Notes: generated by a model from the letters alone, not told the origin. DNA of 64,000 nucleotides from an uncultured Caulobacterales bacterium (GCA_938003545.1 CALKXY010000024.1:1-64000); one strand, 5' to 3'; shown: positions 35,239 through 45,260, counted from the first letter of the stretch. Program-made: numbers and translations.

Positions 35239-36163
35239 CAAATGTAATGCGGCCATCTACGCGCATGCGGACAGCCTCGCCCATTTTGAAGCCTAGATCA
35301 TAGGCGTCAAATGGCGTCACAACCGTCCCCGAAACTTCATCAGAAATACGCAGCGCGCCATCTTTAGATAAAATTTCGCCGCGCAAGGTCAAACGCTCAC
35401 CAACAACCTTGGCCAGCGCCGCAATCGGAGTGCGGCAATTTCCGTCGAGCGCCCGCAAGAAAGCTCGTTCTGCCGTGATTTCAAGCTCTGTTGAGCGGTC
35501 ATTTAGCGGGGCCAATATAGTGCGCAAGTCTTCGCGATCACGGCGAATTTCTATCCCAATCGCGCCTTGTGCAGGCGCTGGCAACATGACGTCCGTTTCC
35601 ACGACCTGCGTAATCCGATCATCCTGTTCCAAACGACGCAATCCCGCACAGGCCAACATCGTCGCATCGCACACGCCGCCTTCTAGTTTTTGCAGCCGCG
35701 TCCCGACATTACCGCGCAAGAGGCAAAACTGCAGGTCAGGCCGCATGGCCGAGAGCTGTGCGCGGCGGCGCAGGCTAGCCGAACCGATCAATGCGCCTTG
35801 GGGTAAATCTGCAATAGATTCGTGTTTCACGGAGATAAATGCGTCGCGCACATCCGCACGCGGTAAAATCGCGTTAACAACTAAATCCTCGTGCCCAACC
35901 GTTGGCACATCTTTCATGGAGTGGACGGCCAGATCAATACTCCCATCCAGCAGTGCCACTTCCAATTCACGCGTGAACAATCCCTTGCCGCCAAAGTCTT
36001 TCAAATCGCCTTTGATCGTGTCTCCACTGGTTTTGAGGACCTTGATTATGACCTGCTCAATGGGACGGCCAGACGCCTCACATATGAGGCGTTGAACGAG
36101 GTTCGCTTGGTACAAAGCCAAGGGCGATCCACGTGTTCCTATAATGAGTGCAGGTGATTGCAT
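35231..36163 (-). CDS. hemC: Hydroxymethylbilane synthase (porphobilinogen deaminase)
   Basis: Polymerises four porphobilinogens on a dipyrromethane cofactor. 310 residues, normal length. Visible motifs are IGTRGSPLALYQANLV, GKGLFTRELEVALLDG, VHSMKDVPT, GSASLRRRAQL and the cofactor-attachment region ALDGNCRTPIAALAKV with its Cys. It is divergent from tsaD, the start codons being only about 30 bases apart. It heads hemC-hemD-mitofilin-hemY. Confidence 0.97.
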   Translation of the reverse strand: MQSPALIIGTRGSPLALYQANLVQRLICEASGRPIEQVIIKVLKTSGDTIKGDLKDFGGKGLFTRELEVALLDGSIDLAVHSMKDVPTVGHEDLVVNAILPRADVRDAFISVKHESIADLPQGALIGSASLRRRAQLSAMRPDLQFCLLRGNVGTRLQKLEGGVCDATMLACAGLRRLEQDDRITQVVETDVMLPAPAQGAIGIEIRRDREDLRTILAPLNDRSTELEITAERAFLRALDGNCRTPIAALAKVVGERLTLRGEILSKDGALRISDEVSGTVVTPFDAYDLGFKMGEAVRMRVDGRITFDD

Positions 36164-36193
36164 AATCGGGCTATAATCCTTAGGTCAACGATC

Positions 36194-37351
36194 ATGGCAC
36201 ATGCCCCGAAATTAGATGTAAAACAAGACAGCGCCCCTGTCGTTAATCGGACGACCCGTAAAACGGTACTCGTTCTAGGTCTTGAGTCCTCCTGCGACGA
36301 AACTGCGGCCAGTGTGTTGCGCCGTTACGATAATGGCCAGATCGACATTCTGTCCAATATTGTCGCAAGTCAGGACGAAGAGCATCGTCCCTTTGGCGGC
36401 GTCGTTCCCGAAATCGCCGCTCGCGCGCATATGCGGAAAATTGAACCTATTCTCGCCAAAGCCATGAAGACATCTGGCGTGGCATGGGATGACTTAGATG
36501 CCATCGCAGCAACCGCGGGGCCCGGTTTAATCGGCGGCGTGATTACAGGACTGATGGGGGCCAAAGGCCTATCTATGACGCTGGGCAAGCCCCTGATTGC
36601 TGTCAACCATCTGGAAGGTCACGCCCTCTCCCCGCGCCTCACTGAGGACTGCCCCTTTCCTTATCTTTTACTACTTGTCTCGGGAGGGCACTCACAACTG
36701 CTATCCGTGACAGGCTTAGGTAAATACACACGCCTTGGCAGCACCGTTGACGACGCGGCGGGCGAAGCCTTCGACAAAACCGCCAAAGTCATGGGCCTCG
36801 GCTTTCCGGGCGGACCGCAAGTCCAAAAATGGGCAGAGCGCGGCAATCCAACGGCGGTTAAACTCCCCCGCCCGATGAAAGGCCGCGACCACGCTGATTT
36901 TTCTTTCGCTGGCCTCAAAACCGCCGTTGCTCGCGCCTGGGACGCATCCGACAAAACAGACGCTGCAAAAGCTGACATCGCAGCCAGTTTCCAGCGCGCC
37001 ATGACCGATACCATGTTGGACCGCGTTGGCCGCGCCATGACACTTTACCGACGCGCGACGGGCGAGACAGAGAAAGCGCGCCTTGTCGTCGCGGGCGGCG
37101 TGGCAGCCAATACCGAATTGCGCGCGGGCTTGAAAACTCTGGCCGAAACGCGGAATTATGACTTTATCGCGCCGCCGCTGAAATTCTGCGGAGATAACGC
37201 CGCAATGATTGCACTGGCGGGCGCGGAACGTTTGGCCGCTGGGTTGATAGATACTTACGACGCACCCGCGCGGCCACGTTGGCCCCTCGATAGCGCCGCA
37301 GCAAAGACAGCGCCAAAATCTGGCTATGGCAAGAAAGGCCCAAAATCATGA
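36194..37351 (+). CDS. tsaD: tRNA N6-adenosine threonylcarbamoyltransferase TsaD
   Basis: Transfers threonylcarbamoyl from the adenylate to A37 of tRNAs. 385 residues of ASKHA fold. Blocks are LVLGLESSCDETAASVL, the metal-binding HAHMRKIEP preceded by VVPEIAAR, then TAGPGLIGG, LLLLVSGGHSQLL, STVDDAAGEAFDKTAK and FCGDNAAMIALAG. Start ATG 36194 (MAHAPKLD) leaves about 20 residues before the conserved core; an upstream in-frame ATG at 36158 is unlikely because it would overlap hemC. A YciI gene follows with a 4-base overlap. The usual gpsA gene is not between them. Confidence 0.96.
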   Translation: MAHAPKLDVKQDSAPVVNRTTRKTVLVLGLESSCDETAASVLRRYDNGQIDILSNIVASQDEEHRPFGGVVPEIAARAHMRKIEPILAKAMKTSGVAWDDLDAIAATAGPGLIGGVITGLMGAKGLSMTLGKPLIAVNHLEGHALSPRLTEDCPFPYLLLLVSGGHSQLLSVTGLGKYTRLGSTVDDAAGEAFDKTAKVMGLGFPGGPQVQKWAERGNPTAVKLPRPMKGRDHADFSFAGLKTAVARAWDASDKTDAAKADIAASFQRAMTDTMLDRVGRAMTLYRRATGETEKARLVVAGGVAANTELRAGLKTLAETRNYDFIAPPLKFCGDNAAMIALAGAERLAAGLIDTYDAPARPRWPLDSAAAKTAPKSGYGKKGPKS

Positions 37352-37638
37352 CGCATTTCATCATATATACCGAAGATAAAACCGACAGCCTGAACATCCG
37401 TCTGGACAATCGCGAGGCGCATCTGAACTGGGTTCGGAATGATCCGCAGGTCAAGCTCATCTCGGCGGGTCCATGGCTCGACGAGGCAGGCGATATGCGC
37501 GGCAGCTTACTTATCGTCGACGGACCAGATCTAAAAACTGTAGAAGCCTGGTTGGAACAAGACCCCTATAATAAAGCGGGTCTGACAGGGTTCAAACGCG
37601 TACGTCAGTTTAATTGGTTGCTGGGCGCACCAAATTAA
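37348..37638 (+). CDS. YciI-like (YCII) family protein
   Basis: 96-residue ferredoxin-like dimeric alpha/beta barrel protein. It matches the YCII pattern: HFIIYTEDKTDSLNIR, then NREAHLNWVRND, a SAGPWLDEAGDMRGSLLIVD core with the conserved Asp, and WLEQDPYNKAGLTGFKRVRQF. The biochemical role is unknown in most members. It overlaps tsaD by ATGA, so it is co-translated. In many alphaproteobacteria the gene order here is tsaD, gpsA, yciI; gpsA is absent in this window. Confidence 0.9.
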   Translation: MTHFIIYTEDKTDSLNIRLDNREAHLNWVRNDPQVKLISAGPWLDEAGDMRGSLLIVDGPDLKTVEAWLEQDPYNKAGLTGFKRVRQFNWLLGAPN

Positions 37639-37718
37639 AACGCGAATACTTCATTGAGTTTGCACAACGTGCAATCTTGAACACTTGTCACCCTCTTCGC
37701 AGAAGTTAGAGCTAGCTT

Positions 37719-39038
37719 ATGACTCTTGATCTCGTTTCTGCCACTTACACCCCCGATGCGGGTGAAGGACCGCCTTCTTCTACCCCAATCCATAATTTTT
37801 CACCGCCGATGGATCTGACGAAGTCTAAAAACTTTACGGCAGGGCAGCCGTTTGATGCGTTCAAAACTATGCGCGAGACCGCGCCGATTGCGTGGCACCC
37901 CATGAGCGGTAGCGCAGGGTTTTGGGCCCTGACATCCTATGATCTTGTCCGCCAAGCGAACCTCGATACAACCACATACTCCTCCCAAAAAGGTGGTATT
38001 CTTGCGGCCTATATGGATGAAGCAAGGCGGCATCCGCAGCTTCACCGCGCGGCACTGGACACGATGATTTGCCTTGATGCACCGCATCACATGTCCTTGC
38101 GCCGCGAACATATGGCCTATTTCACGCCGGGTTATATCAAGCGTTTGCGCACAAAGGTCGAAGCCTATGTCGAGACGCTCATGGACGATCTCGCAGCGGC
38201 AGGCCCAACATGTGATCTTGTCTCTACCGTGAGCGAAAAACTCCCACTTTTCACGCTCTGCGAAATCCTCGGCATCCCAGAAGCTGACCGTCCAAAAATT
38301 GCAGCCTGGATGCAAATGTTAGAGATGGCGCAATATACGCTAGAACAGCAAGAGCTCGGCGACGTTGATCCTGCGATGATTATGCACTTTCTTTCCGAGG
38401 TGCGGGCCCTGTTCGATTATGGTCAAGCCATCCTGCACGACCGCCGCGAAAATCCGCGTGAAGACTTACTGTCGGCCATCGCCAATGCCGAAATTGATGG
38501 CGCAAAACTGCCAGATGAGTTTTTGGATGGATCATGGCTGCTCATCGTCTTTGCAGGCAATGATACGACGCGAAATTCGATTTCCGGCACGATGCGCCTG
38601 CTCAAAGCCTTCCCAAAAGCGAAAGCAGAATTAATCGAAGACCCTGCGTTAATTCCAAATATGACCCATGAAGCTATCCGCATGGTCAGTCCCGTTATGT
38701 ATATGCGCCGCACCGCAACTCTGGACACGGTGTTAGGCGATCAAACCATCACAGAAGGCGACAAAGTTCTGATGTATTATGGCGCCGCCAATCGCGACCC
38801 CAGTGTTTTTGCAAATCCCGACGTCTTCGACATTCATCGTAGCAACGCCAAAAATCACCTGGCGTTTGGGATCGGTCCACATGTCTGCCTCGGACAGCGT
38901 GTGGCGAATATGCAGTTAGAGGTCGTCTATCGCCAAATTCTGGCGCGTTTCCCGAATATTGAATGGACAGGCGAGCAAGACATTCTGCCCAATAGTTTCA
39001 CCCATTCTATTGGGAAACTGATGGTGGACTTGGGCTAA
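37719..39038 (+). CDS. Cytochrome P450
   Basis: Soluble bacterial class P450 monooxygenase of 439 residues. The heme-thiolate loop is LAFGIGPHVCLGQRVA. The I-helix oxygen-activation motif is LIVFAGNDTTRNSISG, and the K-helix ExxR is in HEAIRMVSPVMYMRR. No redox partner is encoded next to it; a 2Fe-2S ferredoxin is encoded far upstream at 18.8 kb. The substrate cannot be told from the sequence. It ends convergently with a small lipoprotein gene, overlapping by 4 bases. Confidence 0.95.
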   Translation: MTLDLVSATYTPDAGEGPPSSTPIHNFSPPMDLTKSKNFTAGQPFDAFKTMRETAPIAWHPMSGSAGFWALTSYDLVRQANLDTTTYSSQKGGILAAYMDEARRHPQLHRAALDTMICLDAPHHMSLRREHMAYFTPGYIKRLRTKVEAYVETLMDDLAAAGPTCDLVSTVSEKLPLFTLCEILGIPEADRPKIAAWMQMLEMAQYTLEQQELGDVDPAMIMHFLSEVRALFDYGQAILHDRRENPREDLLSAIANAEIDGAKLPDEFLDGSWLLIVFAGNDTTRNSISGTMRLLKAFPKAKAELIEDPALIPNMTHEAIRMVSPVMYMRRTATLDTVLGDQTITEGDKVLMYYGAANRDPSVFANPDVFDIHRSNAKNHLAFGIGPHVCLGQRVANMQLEVVYRQILARFPNIEWTGEQDILPNSFTHSIGKLMVDLG

Positions 39039-39478
39039 AGAGCCTCGGCGACGCAAGCCGCCACTAAATCCTTCAGCACGGCCTGCAAGGCCGCGCCATC
39101 ATTCTCTCGAACTTGCGCTAACGTCATCGCGCCGACAGGCGTTTCGGGAGACCCCATGCGGCATTTCGTGATCGCATCATCGCGCCGAATATCAGCCTCC
39201 ATCACGACCTGATATCGCGTCCAATCCTGCGGAAAATATGACACACCCCAGCGCCGCATTAAAATCTGTGCGTCGGGAAGCGCGGCCTGCAATCCAGCCG
39301 TCGGGTCAGTCACAACCCCTGCCGCCAATAATGAAGCCGCGGCCTTTGCGCGATCCGAAGTCCCAACAAACCCCTGCTCCCCCCGAACCGACGTGTCATA
39401 AACAAAAGCCTTAGGTAAAGAAGGCGTTGCGCAAGCGGCGAGGAAGAGGGCAAATAGAAGGGGCGTGAAACGAAACAT
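39035..39478 (-). CDS. Small lipoprotein of unknown function
   Basis: 147 residues with a clear lipoprotein signal (LLFALFLAACATPS). The mature part has no family I recognise. It contains an Ala-rich helix (RAKAAASLLAAGVV) and a WGVSYFPQDWTRYQVVMEAD segment, probably beta. Two further cysteines (TKCRMG and VAACVAEAL) might pair in the periplasm. Its stop overlaps the P450 stop. Confidence 0.72.
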   Translation of the reverse strand: MFRFTPLLFALFLAACATPSLPKAFVYDTSVRGEQGFVGTSDRAKAAASLLAAGVVTDPTAGLQAALPDAQILMRRWGVSYFPQDWTRYQVVMEADIRRDDAITKCRMGSPETPVGAMTLAQVRENDGAALQAVLKDLVAACVAEAL

Positions 39479-39587
39479 GAGCGCACTCTACTGCGCTATT
39501 GACGATAATACAGCGGCGATTTCATAGGGCGCAGCTGGACCTTCGTTAAAAGTCTCAGAAATTTCACAAAGAATCTGCTGTAATTGG

Positions 39588-39616
39588 GTTGAAGAGTCGT
39601 TGCGGCTCGCCCACAT
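39588..39616 (+). promoter_or_regulatory. Candidate heat-shock (sigma-32) promoter of groESL
   Basis: GTTGAA at 39588-39593 and CCACAT at 39611-39616 are 17 bases apart. This resembles the sigma-32 pattern CTTGAA / CCCCAT. The predicted start falls just before the CIRCE operator, a sensible geometry for repression by HrcA. Confidence 0.5.
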
Positions 39617-39625
39617 GCTCCCCAC

Positions 39626-39650
39626 TGGCACTCGCGGACTGTGAGTGCCA
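39626..39650 (+). promoter_or_regulatory. CIRCE operator (HrcA binding site)
   Basis: TGGCACTC - GCGGACTGT - GAGTGCCA is a perfect inverted repeat with exactly nine spacer bases, matching CIRCE (consensus TTAGCACTC-N9-GAGTGCTAA). It lies 36 bases before the groES start. HrcA is expected to bind it and repress groESL until protein damage occurs. hrcA itself is not in the window. Confidence 0.95.
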
Positions 39651-39686
39651 AGATCATTTTGAACCCTTTAAACAGAGAGAAGACGC

Positions 39687-39974
39687 ATGAAATTTCGTCC
39701 CCTCCATGACCGCGTTGTTGTTCAGCGCGTCAAAGAAGACACAAAAACAGCTGGCGGGATCATCATCCCAGATACGGCCACTGAAAAGCCATCCGAAGGT
39801 AAAGTCATCGCAGTAGGACCAGGCGTCCGCGGCGACGATGGTAAATTCGTCGCACTCGACGTCAAAAAGGGCGACAAAGTCCTTTTCGGCAAATGGGGCG
39901 GAACAGAAGTGAAAATTGATGGGAAGGATCTTCTTATTATGAAAGAATCCGACATCATGGGCATCATTGGATAA
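39687..39974 (+). CDS. groES: Co-chaperonin GroES
   Basis: Heptameric lid of the GroEL chaperonin. 95 residues: [20 protein letters not shown], the mobile loop [16 protein letters not shown] and the end [13 protein letters not shown]. It is preceded by CIRCE and a heat-shock-like promoter and followed, after a highly structured spacer, by groEL. Confidence 0.98.
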   Translation: MKFRPLHDRVVVQRVKEDTKTAGGIIIPDTATEKPSEGKVIAVGPGVRGDDGKFVALDVKKGDKVLFGKWGGTEVKIDGKDLLIMKESDIMGIIG

Positions 39975-40021
39975 TTTGCTCCGAACAATTTTCACTTTAC
40001 CAGGCGTAAGTTCAGTGTGGC

Positions 40022-40135
40022 TTTCACGAAGTGAAAACGCACAAGACACGCACCGGCCCGAACGTTCGGAATAAAACAGCATCGGCGACCAGCGGGTTGA
40101 ATTTTTGCAACGCAAAAAATCATCAACAGGTCGCC
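40022..40135 (+). other. Cluster of hairpins in the groES-groEL spacer
   Basis: Three stem-loops stand in a row. TTTCAC-GAA-GTGAAA is at 40022-40036, and the perfect palindrome CCGAACGTTCGG at 40058-40069. A composite hairpin is at 40084-40135: outer GGCGACC/GGTCGCC (7 pairs), middle GTTGA/TCAAC (5 pairs), inner TTTTTGC-AAC-GCAAAAA (7 pairs). The spacer of 234 bases is longer than usual for groESL. There is no U-run typical of a terminator after the large stem. Roles in mRNA processing, stability or partial termination are possible and untested. Confidence 0.6.
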
Positions 40136-40193
40136 AGACTGAACATTACCCTAAAAAAGCAGAACCAGACGAAAGTCAGGCTGCAAAAATTAA

Positions 40194-41849
<1,656 letters not shown>

Positions 41850-41892
41850 GCTTCACAGCTACTTCATACCAAACAACCGACTAGACAAAATT

Positions 41893-41946
41893 AAAGGCGG
41901 CTTGGTGCTATTTGCGTTTCGCAAAATGCACGAGGCCGCCTTTTTT
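41893..41946 (+). terminator. Rho-independent terminator of groESL
   Basis: The nine-pair stem AAAGGCGGC / GCCGCCTTT, with an inner hairpin (TTGCG-TTT-CGCAA) in the loop, ends in six T. It lies 43 bases after the groEL stop. Confidence 0.9.
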
Positions 41947-42007
41947 CATTCATTTACCACTCACGCATCCTCCTCTAGGTTGGAATCCTAGAACCAGGGA
42001 GGGTTTC

Positions 42008-42748
42008 ATGAAAAAGTTAATTGCCGAAATGATCGGTACAGCAACATTAGTTATATTTGGGTGCGGGACAGCCGTACTCGCAGGGGCCGAAGTTGGCCAC
42101 GCAGGGATCGCCGCAGCCTTTGGCTTGGCGATTGTCGCCATGGCCTATGGCATCGGACCGATATCTGGCTGCCACGTCAACCCAGCGGTCTCGCTTGGCG
42201 CTTTCGTTTCAGGCCGAATGAGCGCGGGCGAAATGATAAAATATTGGATCGCACAATTCATTGGCGCAACCATAGGCGCAGGCGTGGTTTATCTCATCGC
42301 CAGCGGCAAATCCGACTATTCTCTCGTAGATAATGGCTTGGGCCAAAACGGCTGGGGCGTAGGATATTTGGGTGAGTATTCCATGCAAGCAGCTTTGGTA
42401 TTTGAAATCGTCGCGACATTCCTCTTTGTCACGGTCATTCTGGGCGCCACACAAAAAGCGGCCCCGACAGCCTTTGCAGGCCTCGCGATTGGTCTCACGC
42501 TTTGGGCCATTCATTTGCTCGGCATTCAAGTCACGGGCGTGTCGGTCAATCCAGCGCGTAGTTTTGGTCCCGCCGTCTTCACGGGCATGGGGCAACTCTG
42601 GCTCTTCTTTATTGCCCCTGCCATTGGCGCAGTTCTGGCAGGGTTACTGTTCCGCAGTAAAGTCCTCGAAGAAACAGAAGGCGACATCAAAGCTAGTCTC
42701 GAAGTCAAAGGCGACAATCAAGTCCTAACGGATTATGATAAACACTAG
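42008..42748 (+). CDS. aqpZ: Aquaporin Z (MIP family water channel)
   Basis: Six-helix inner-membrane water channel. 246 residues with both NPA boxes (GCHVNPAVSLGAF and GVSVNPARSFGPA) and the selectivity-filter Arg after the second NPA. His in TLWAIHLLGIQVTG fits a water-specific AqpZ and not a glycerol facilitator. The start at ATG 42008 (MKKLIAEMIGTATLV) follows a GGGAGGG site; the longer frame upstream overlaps the groEL terminator and is not coding. It is a single gene with its own terminator. Confidence 0.95.
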   Translation: MKKLIAEMIGTATLVIFGCGTAVLAGAEVGHAGIAAAFGLAIVAMAYGIGPISGCHVNPAVSLGAFVSGRMSAGEMIKYWIAQFIGATIGAGVVYLIASGKSDYSLVDNGLGQNGWGVGYLGEYSMQAALVFEIVATFLFVTVILGATQKAAPTAFAGLAIGLTLWAIHLLGIQVTGVSVNPARSFGPAVFTGMGQLWLFFIAPAIGAVLAGLLFRSKVLEETEGDIKASLEVKGDNQVLTDYDKH

Positions 42749-42772
42749 AGGTTAAATCCGACCGCAAAAAGA

Positions 42773-42801
42773 AAGGCCATCCGAAAGGGTGGCCTTTTTT
42801 A
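42773..42801 (+). terminator. Rho-independent terminator of aqpZ
   Basis: The eleven-pair stem AAAGGCCATCC-GAAA-GGGTGGCCTTT, with a GNRA-type tetraloop, is followed by T residues, 24 bases after the aqpZ stop. Confidence 0.9.
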
Positions 42802-42823
42802 TGGGTTCTCACTTGGCTTTAAA

Positions 42824-43318
42824 TTACTTTATCCGTTTCACTCGGATTGATGTTCCTTTGTCATTAACGCGTGCAAGAAAACTCCCAAAGGATGCTTTCT
42901 TGATTGTCAACATATCAGGTTCCGCTTTTCCCAAACGAACTCGCTCGGCCTCTGTCTGCTGCCAAATTTCACCATTCTCTAAGGTGAACTGGATATACCC
43001 TTTCCTACCATAAGTAGACGTACTGCTTATCGCGAGCGTACGCTTTTTAGGGGCTTTAGCCCTATTCTGTTTAGCTTGTTCAAACTGGGCAACGCTATCT
43101 GTCTCAACTACCGATAAATCACCCGAAGTCTCAGCCACGCGTAGCTTTGCGGTCTCAGTACGAAAACAGGAAAGTTGAGCCTCTTTATCCGCGACACTCT
43201 CGCATGCATAAAGACCAGACAGCGGCACAGATGTTTGCGCAGATACCGTCATGGGCGCAGCGACCATAAACCCCATCACGGCGAATATTAAATATTTTGT
43301 CTTTGATAACGCCATCAT
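42824..43318 (-). CDS. Exported protein of unknown function
   Basis: 164 residues with a Sec signal peptide cleaved near Ala27 (MVAAPMTVSAQ). The mature start SGLYACESVADKEAQLSCFRTETAKL carries two cysteines in the C-x(n)-L-x-C pattern shared by many small proteobacterial periplasmic proteins (compare CxxIxDxxxRLxCYD). A charged, Lys-rich hinge follows, then a C-terminal part with GYIQFTLENGEIWQQTEAERVRL, which looks like a small beta barrel. AAGGAAG precedes the ATG. I know no function. It is convergent with aqpZ. Confidence 0.78.
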   Translation of the reverse strand: MMALSKTKYLIFAVMGFMVAAPMTVSAQTSVPLSGLYACESVADKEAQLSCFRTETAKLRVAETSGDLSVVETDSVAQFEQAKQNRAKAPKKRTLAISSTSTYGRKGYIQFTLENGEIWQQTEAERVRLGKAEPDMLTIKKASFGSFLARVNDKGTSIRVKRIK

Positions 43319-43396
43319 GAACTTCCTTGAAAAACCATGTCAAACAAACCGACGAGAGTGCCCTAAGTCAACCCGTTATTTACGGCTTAGCACGGT

Positions 43397-43413
43397 ATGG
43401 GAGGCATGATGTA
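43397..43413 (+). repeat. Direct repeat copy 2, copy of the groEL 3' end
   Basis: This non-coding site repeats exactly the last codons of groEL (frame G-M-G-G-M-M-stop if read from 43394). About 15 bases later comes GGCGGCCTTTTTT, resembling the right arm and T-run of the groEL terminator but with no matching left arm. No groEL homology is seen upstream of it. It may be a scar of a duplication or an insertion that placed aqpZ and the next gene here. Confidence 0.6.
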
Positions 43414-43595
43414 AACCACGTGTAATGGCGGCCTTTTTTCGATTTAATGCACTTTTGAGATAATCGTTTTACTTTTAAATATAATCACGGATTCACGGCC
43501 ACCTCAGACACTCACCTCCCACGCCCTCCCACCATTTTTGCCATTTCTTCATAAATATGTGCGAAACACACGTGGAGATTTCATTGGGGGACATC

Positions 43596-43922
43596 ATGTC
43601 AGACGTACGTATCGACGCCGGCCTTGCCGCGATTAAAGACGCTTTTGAGCGAGATTCTTCTAATTACGACAGCTCTGTTCTTTTATTTGCAGCAGACCAA
43701 ATACATTCGCTCAGCGAAGAGAATTTGAAAGCCGCCACAGGTGACCCTGAACCTGATCATCGTACAATATTGGGTGCACTGATTTTTGATAAGGAATGGA
43801 CAGACAAAAAGACCGGATATACGCGTATGGATTACACCCTGCCTGTCGATGCAACGACGGATGTCCTCTCTATTGAGTATGATAAAAAAGGGAATTTAGT
43901 CGATATATTATTCGAGAGCTAG
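43596..43922 (+). CDS. Unknown small acidic protein
   Basis: 108 residues from ATG 43596, preceded by TTGGGGGACATC; an upstream ATG would add 13 residues of unlikely sequence. It has an N-terminal helix (LAAIKDAFERDSSNYD), then a region with DHRTILGALIFDKEWTDKK and alternating hydrophobics TTDVLSIEYDKKGNLVDILF, which looks like two beta strands. There is no signal peptide or membrane helix. I do not recognise a family. A second unknown gene follows on the same strand 24 bases later, so they may be one unit. Confidence 0.65.
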   Translation: MSDVRIDAGLAAIKDAFERDSSNYDSSVLLFAADQIHSLSEENLKAATGDPEPDHRTILGALIFDKEWTDKKTGYTRMDYTLPVDATTDVLSIEYDKKGNLVDILFES

Positions 43923-43946
43923 GTACGACGCATAGTTCAAAATCCT

Positions 43947-44465
43947 ATGACGTTTGATCTCACCGAACCCGATTATCCGCAAATCACTATCAAAGATGAT
44001 CATGTCTTAGGTATCTCAATGTGGGTTGAGAAAATGATCGAGATGACCGACTCCTCCCATTCTAAAGGCGAATGGAATGTCATGGTCGCCGATATTTGGC
44101 CAAATGATAAATATTCCCGCCTGATTGGACTTGTCCAAATGTCAAATGTCGCGGTGGGGTATGACACGGGATTCCGTGTCTGTGCCTATCTCTCAAATGG
44201 TGGAATTGTCGGCGATAGTGGAGACGATATGCCCTTGATCAAATCGTGGTTAAACACGGCCATTGCTACCCCTCGGGTACAAGCCGCTCTTACAAAACGC
44301 TCAGGGCCAAGACCTTTCGAAATTCGCCTAACGGAAAATGGCCGGGGGCCAATCAACCAAGCCACGCAAATTATATTTGAAGATACGCCCTTACGGCGAA
44401 CGAAACGCCTCAAGCCAAGTCTTTGGCTCAGGTTTCTCTTATGGGTTCGGGCACGCCTGACGTAA
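43947..44465 (+). CDS. Unknown protein with a C-terminal basic hydrophobic tail
   Basis: 172 residues. There is no N-terminal signal. The body has WVEKMIEMTDSSHSKGEWNV, VQMSNVAVGYDTGFRVCAYL and SWLNTAIATPRVQAALTKRS, suggesting a mixed alpha/beta fold. The last 20 residues are a basic-hydrophobic tail (LKPSLWLRFLLWVRARLT) that could be amphipathic or membrane-associated. No family recognised. It is probably co-transcribed with the preceding unknown gene. Confidence 0.62.
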   Translation: MTFDLTEPDYPQITIKDDHVLGISMWVEKMIEMTDSSHSKGEWNVMVADIWPNDKYSRLIGLVQMSNVAVGYDTGFRVCAYLSNGGIVGDSGDDMPLIKSWLNTAIATPRVQAALTKRSGPRPFEIRLTENGRGPINQATQIIFEDTPLRRTKRLKPSLWLRFLLWVRARLT

Positions 44466-44482
44466 GATAAAGCGATAGAGCC

Positions 44483-44959
44483 TTAGTCTGGGCTAACATC
44501 GTCTGGGTTATTCCACCCCGCAGGGCACTCACTACGGCGGCGAACTTTAGTTTTAACACTTAAATTCCCCATTGGTCCCATATCGGCCGTGGCGAAAGCA
44601 TTATAAAATGACGTGCCGTAATCCGCTGTGACGCTGCCCGTAATTTTTAAGCCAAAGTCGGGATCCGTGCAGCTAAAATTCGCGCGCCCCGTGGAGTCCG
44701 TTATGGAGGCGTCACTTACTGCGCAGCTGCCATCCTCAACCATATCTCCGACCAACTCATTCATTGTCTTGCTGTTTTGTCCGTCGCGAATGCAATATTC
44801 ATAATCTTTCGCCCGTACCGGCTGGCCATTCATAGTTACATTATGCGTGAAATCATACAGGCCAGGATCCAATGTCACTGATTGAGCCGTGGATATAGTC
44901 GGCACAGCCGAAGCCAAAAGACCGAAAGCGATCAGAGGCATGAGATGGCGCGATAACAT
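44483..44959 (-). CDS. DUF3617-like secreted protein
   Basis: 158 residues from ATG 44959, with a signal peptide (LIAFGLLASAVPTISTAQS). The mature part follows the DUF3617 pattern: LDPGLYDFTHNVTMNGQPV, a CIRDGQNSKTMNELV segment, a second Cys at DGSCAVSD, and paired cysteines at FSCTDPD and SECPAGW. The role of the family is unknown. The start was chosen at the signal peptide because the 32 upstream residues of the longer frame do not look coding. Confidence 0.75.
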   Translation of the reverse strand: MLSRHLMPLIAFGLLASAVPTISTAQSVTLDPGLYDFTHNVTMNGQPVRAKDYEYCIRDGQNSKTMNELVGDMVEDGSCAVSDASITDSTGRANFSCTDPDFGLKITGSVTADYGTSFYNAFATADMGPMGNLSVKTKVRRRSECPAGWNNPDDVSPD

Positions 44960-45260
44960 AAAAACTCCAATAAAGTTCACATCCACCCTACCCATAAAAC
45001 TACTCATCACAAGGTCATTGGGTCGACTAGATTTCGACTGACAGCCTCCATTCATCTCTCCTCATGAGGTATTGGTTCATGGGTCGAACAGAATGATCCT
45101 CGCTTTTAGTAATAATTATTCGTTCTATTTCAGACCTTTATTACAAATACCAAGAGAATGATCCTTGGTCTCAAAAGCTATGATACGGTACAGAAGTTCT
45201 TTCGGACACGGGACAGGCGAGGCCTCGCTTGCTGGTACCGATAGACGGTGGGTCTGAGCG

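Noticed and set aside
39653-40117. Minus-strand 153-codon frame across groES
   Set aside because: It covers groES and its structured spacer on the opposite strand, with no domain; it is a shadow frame.
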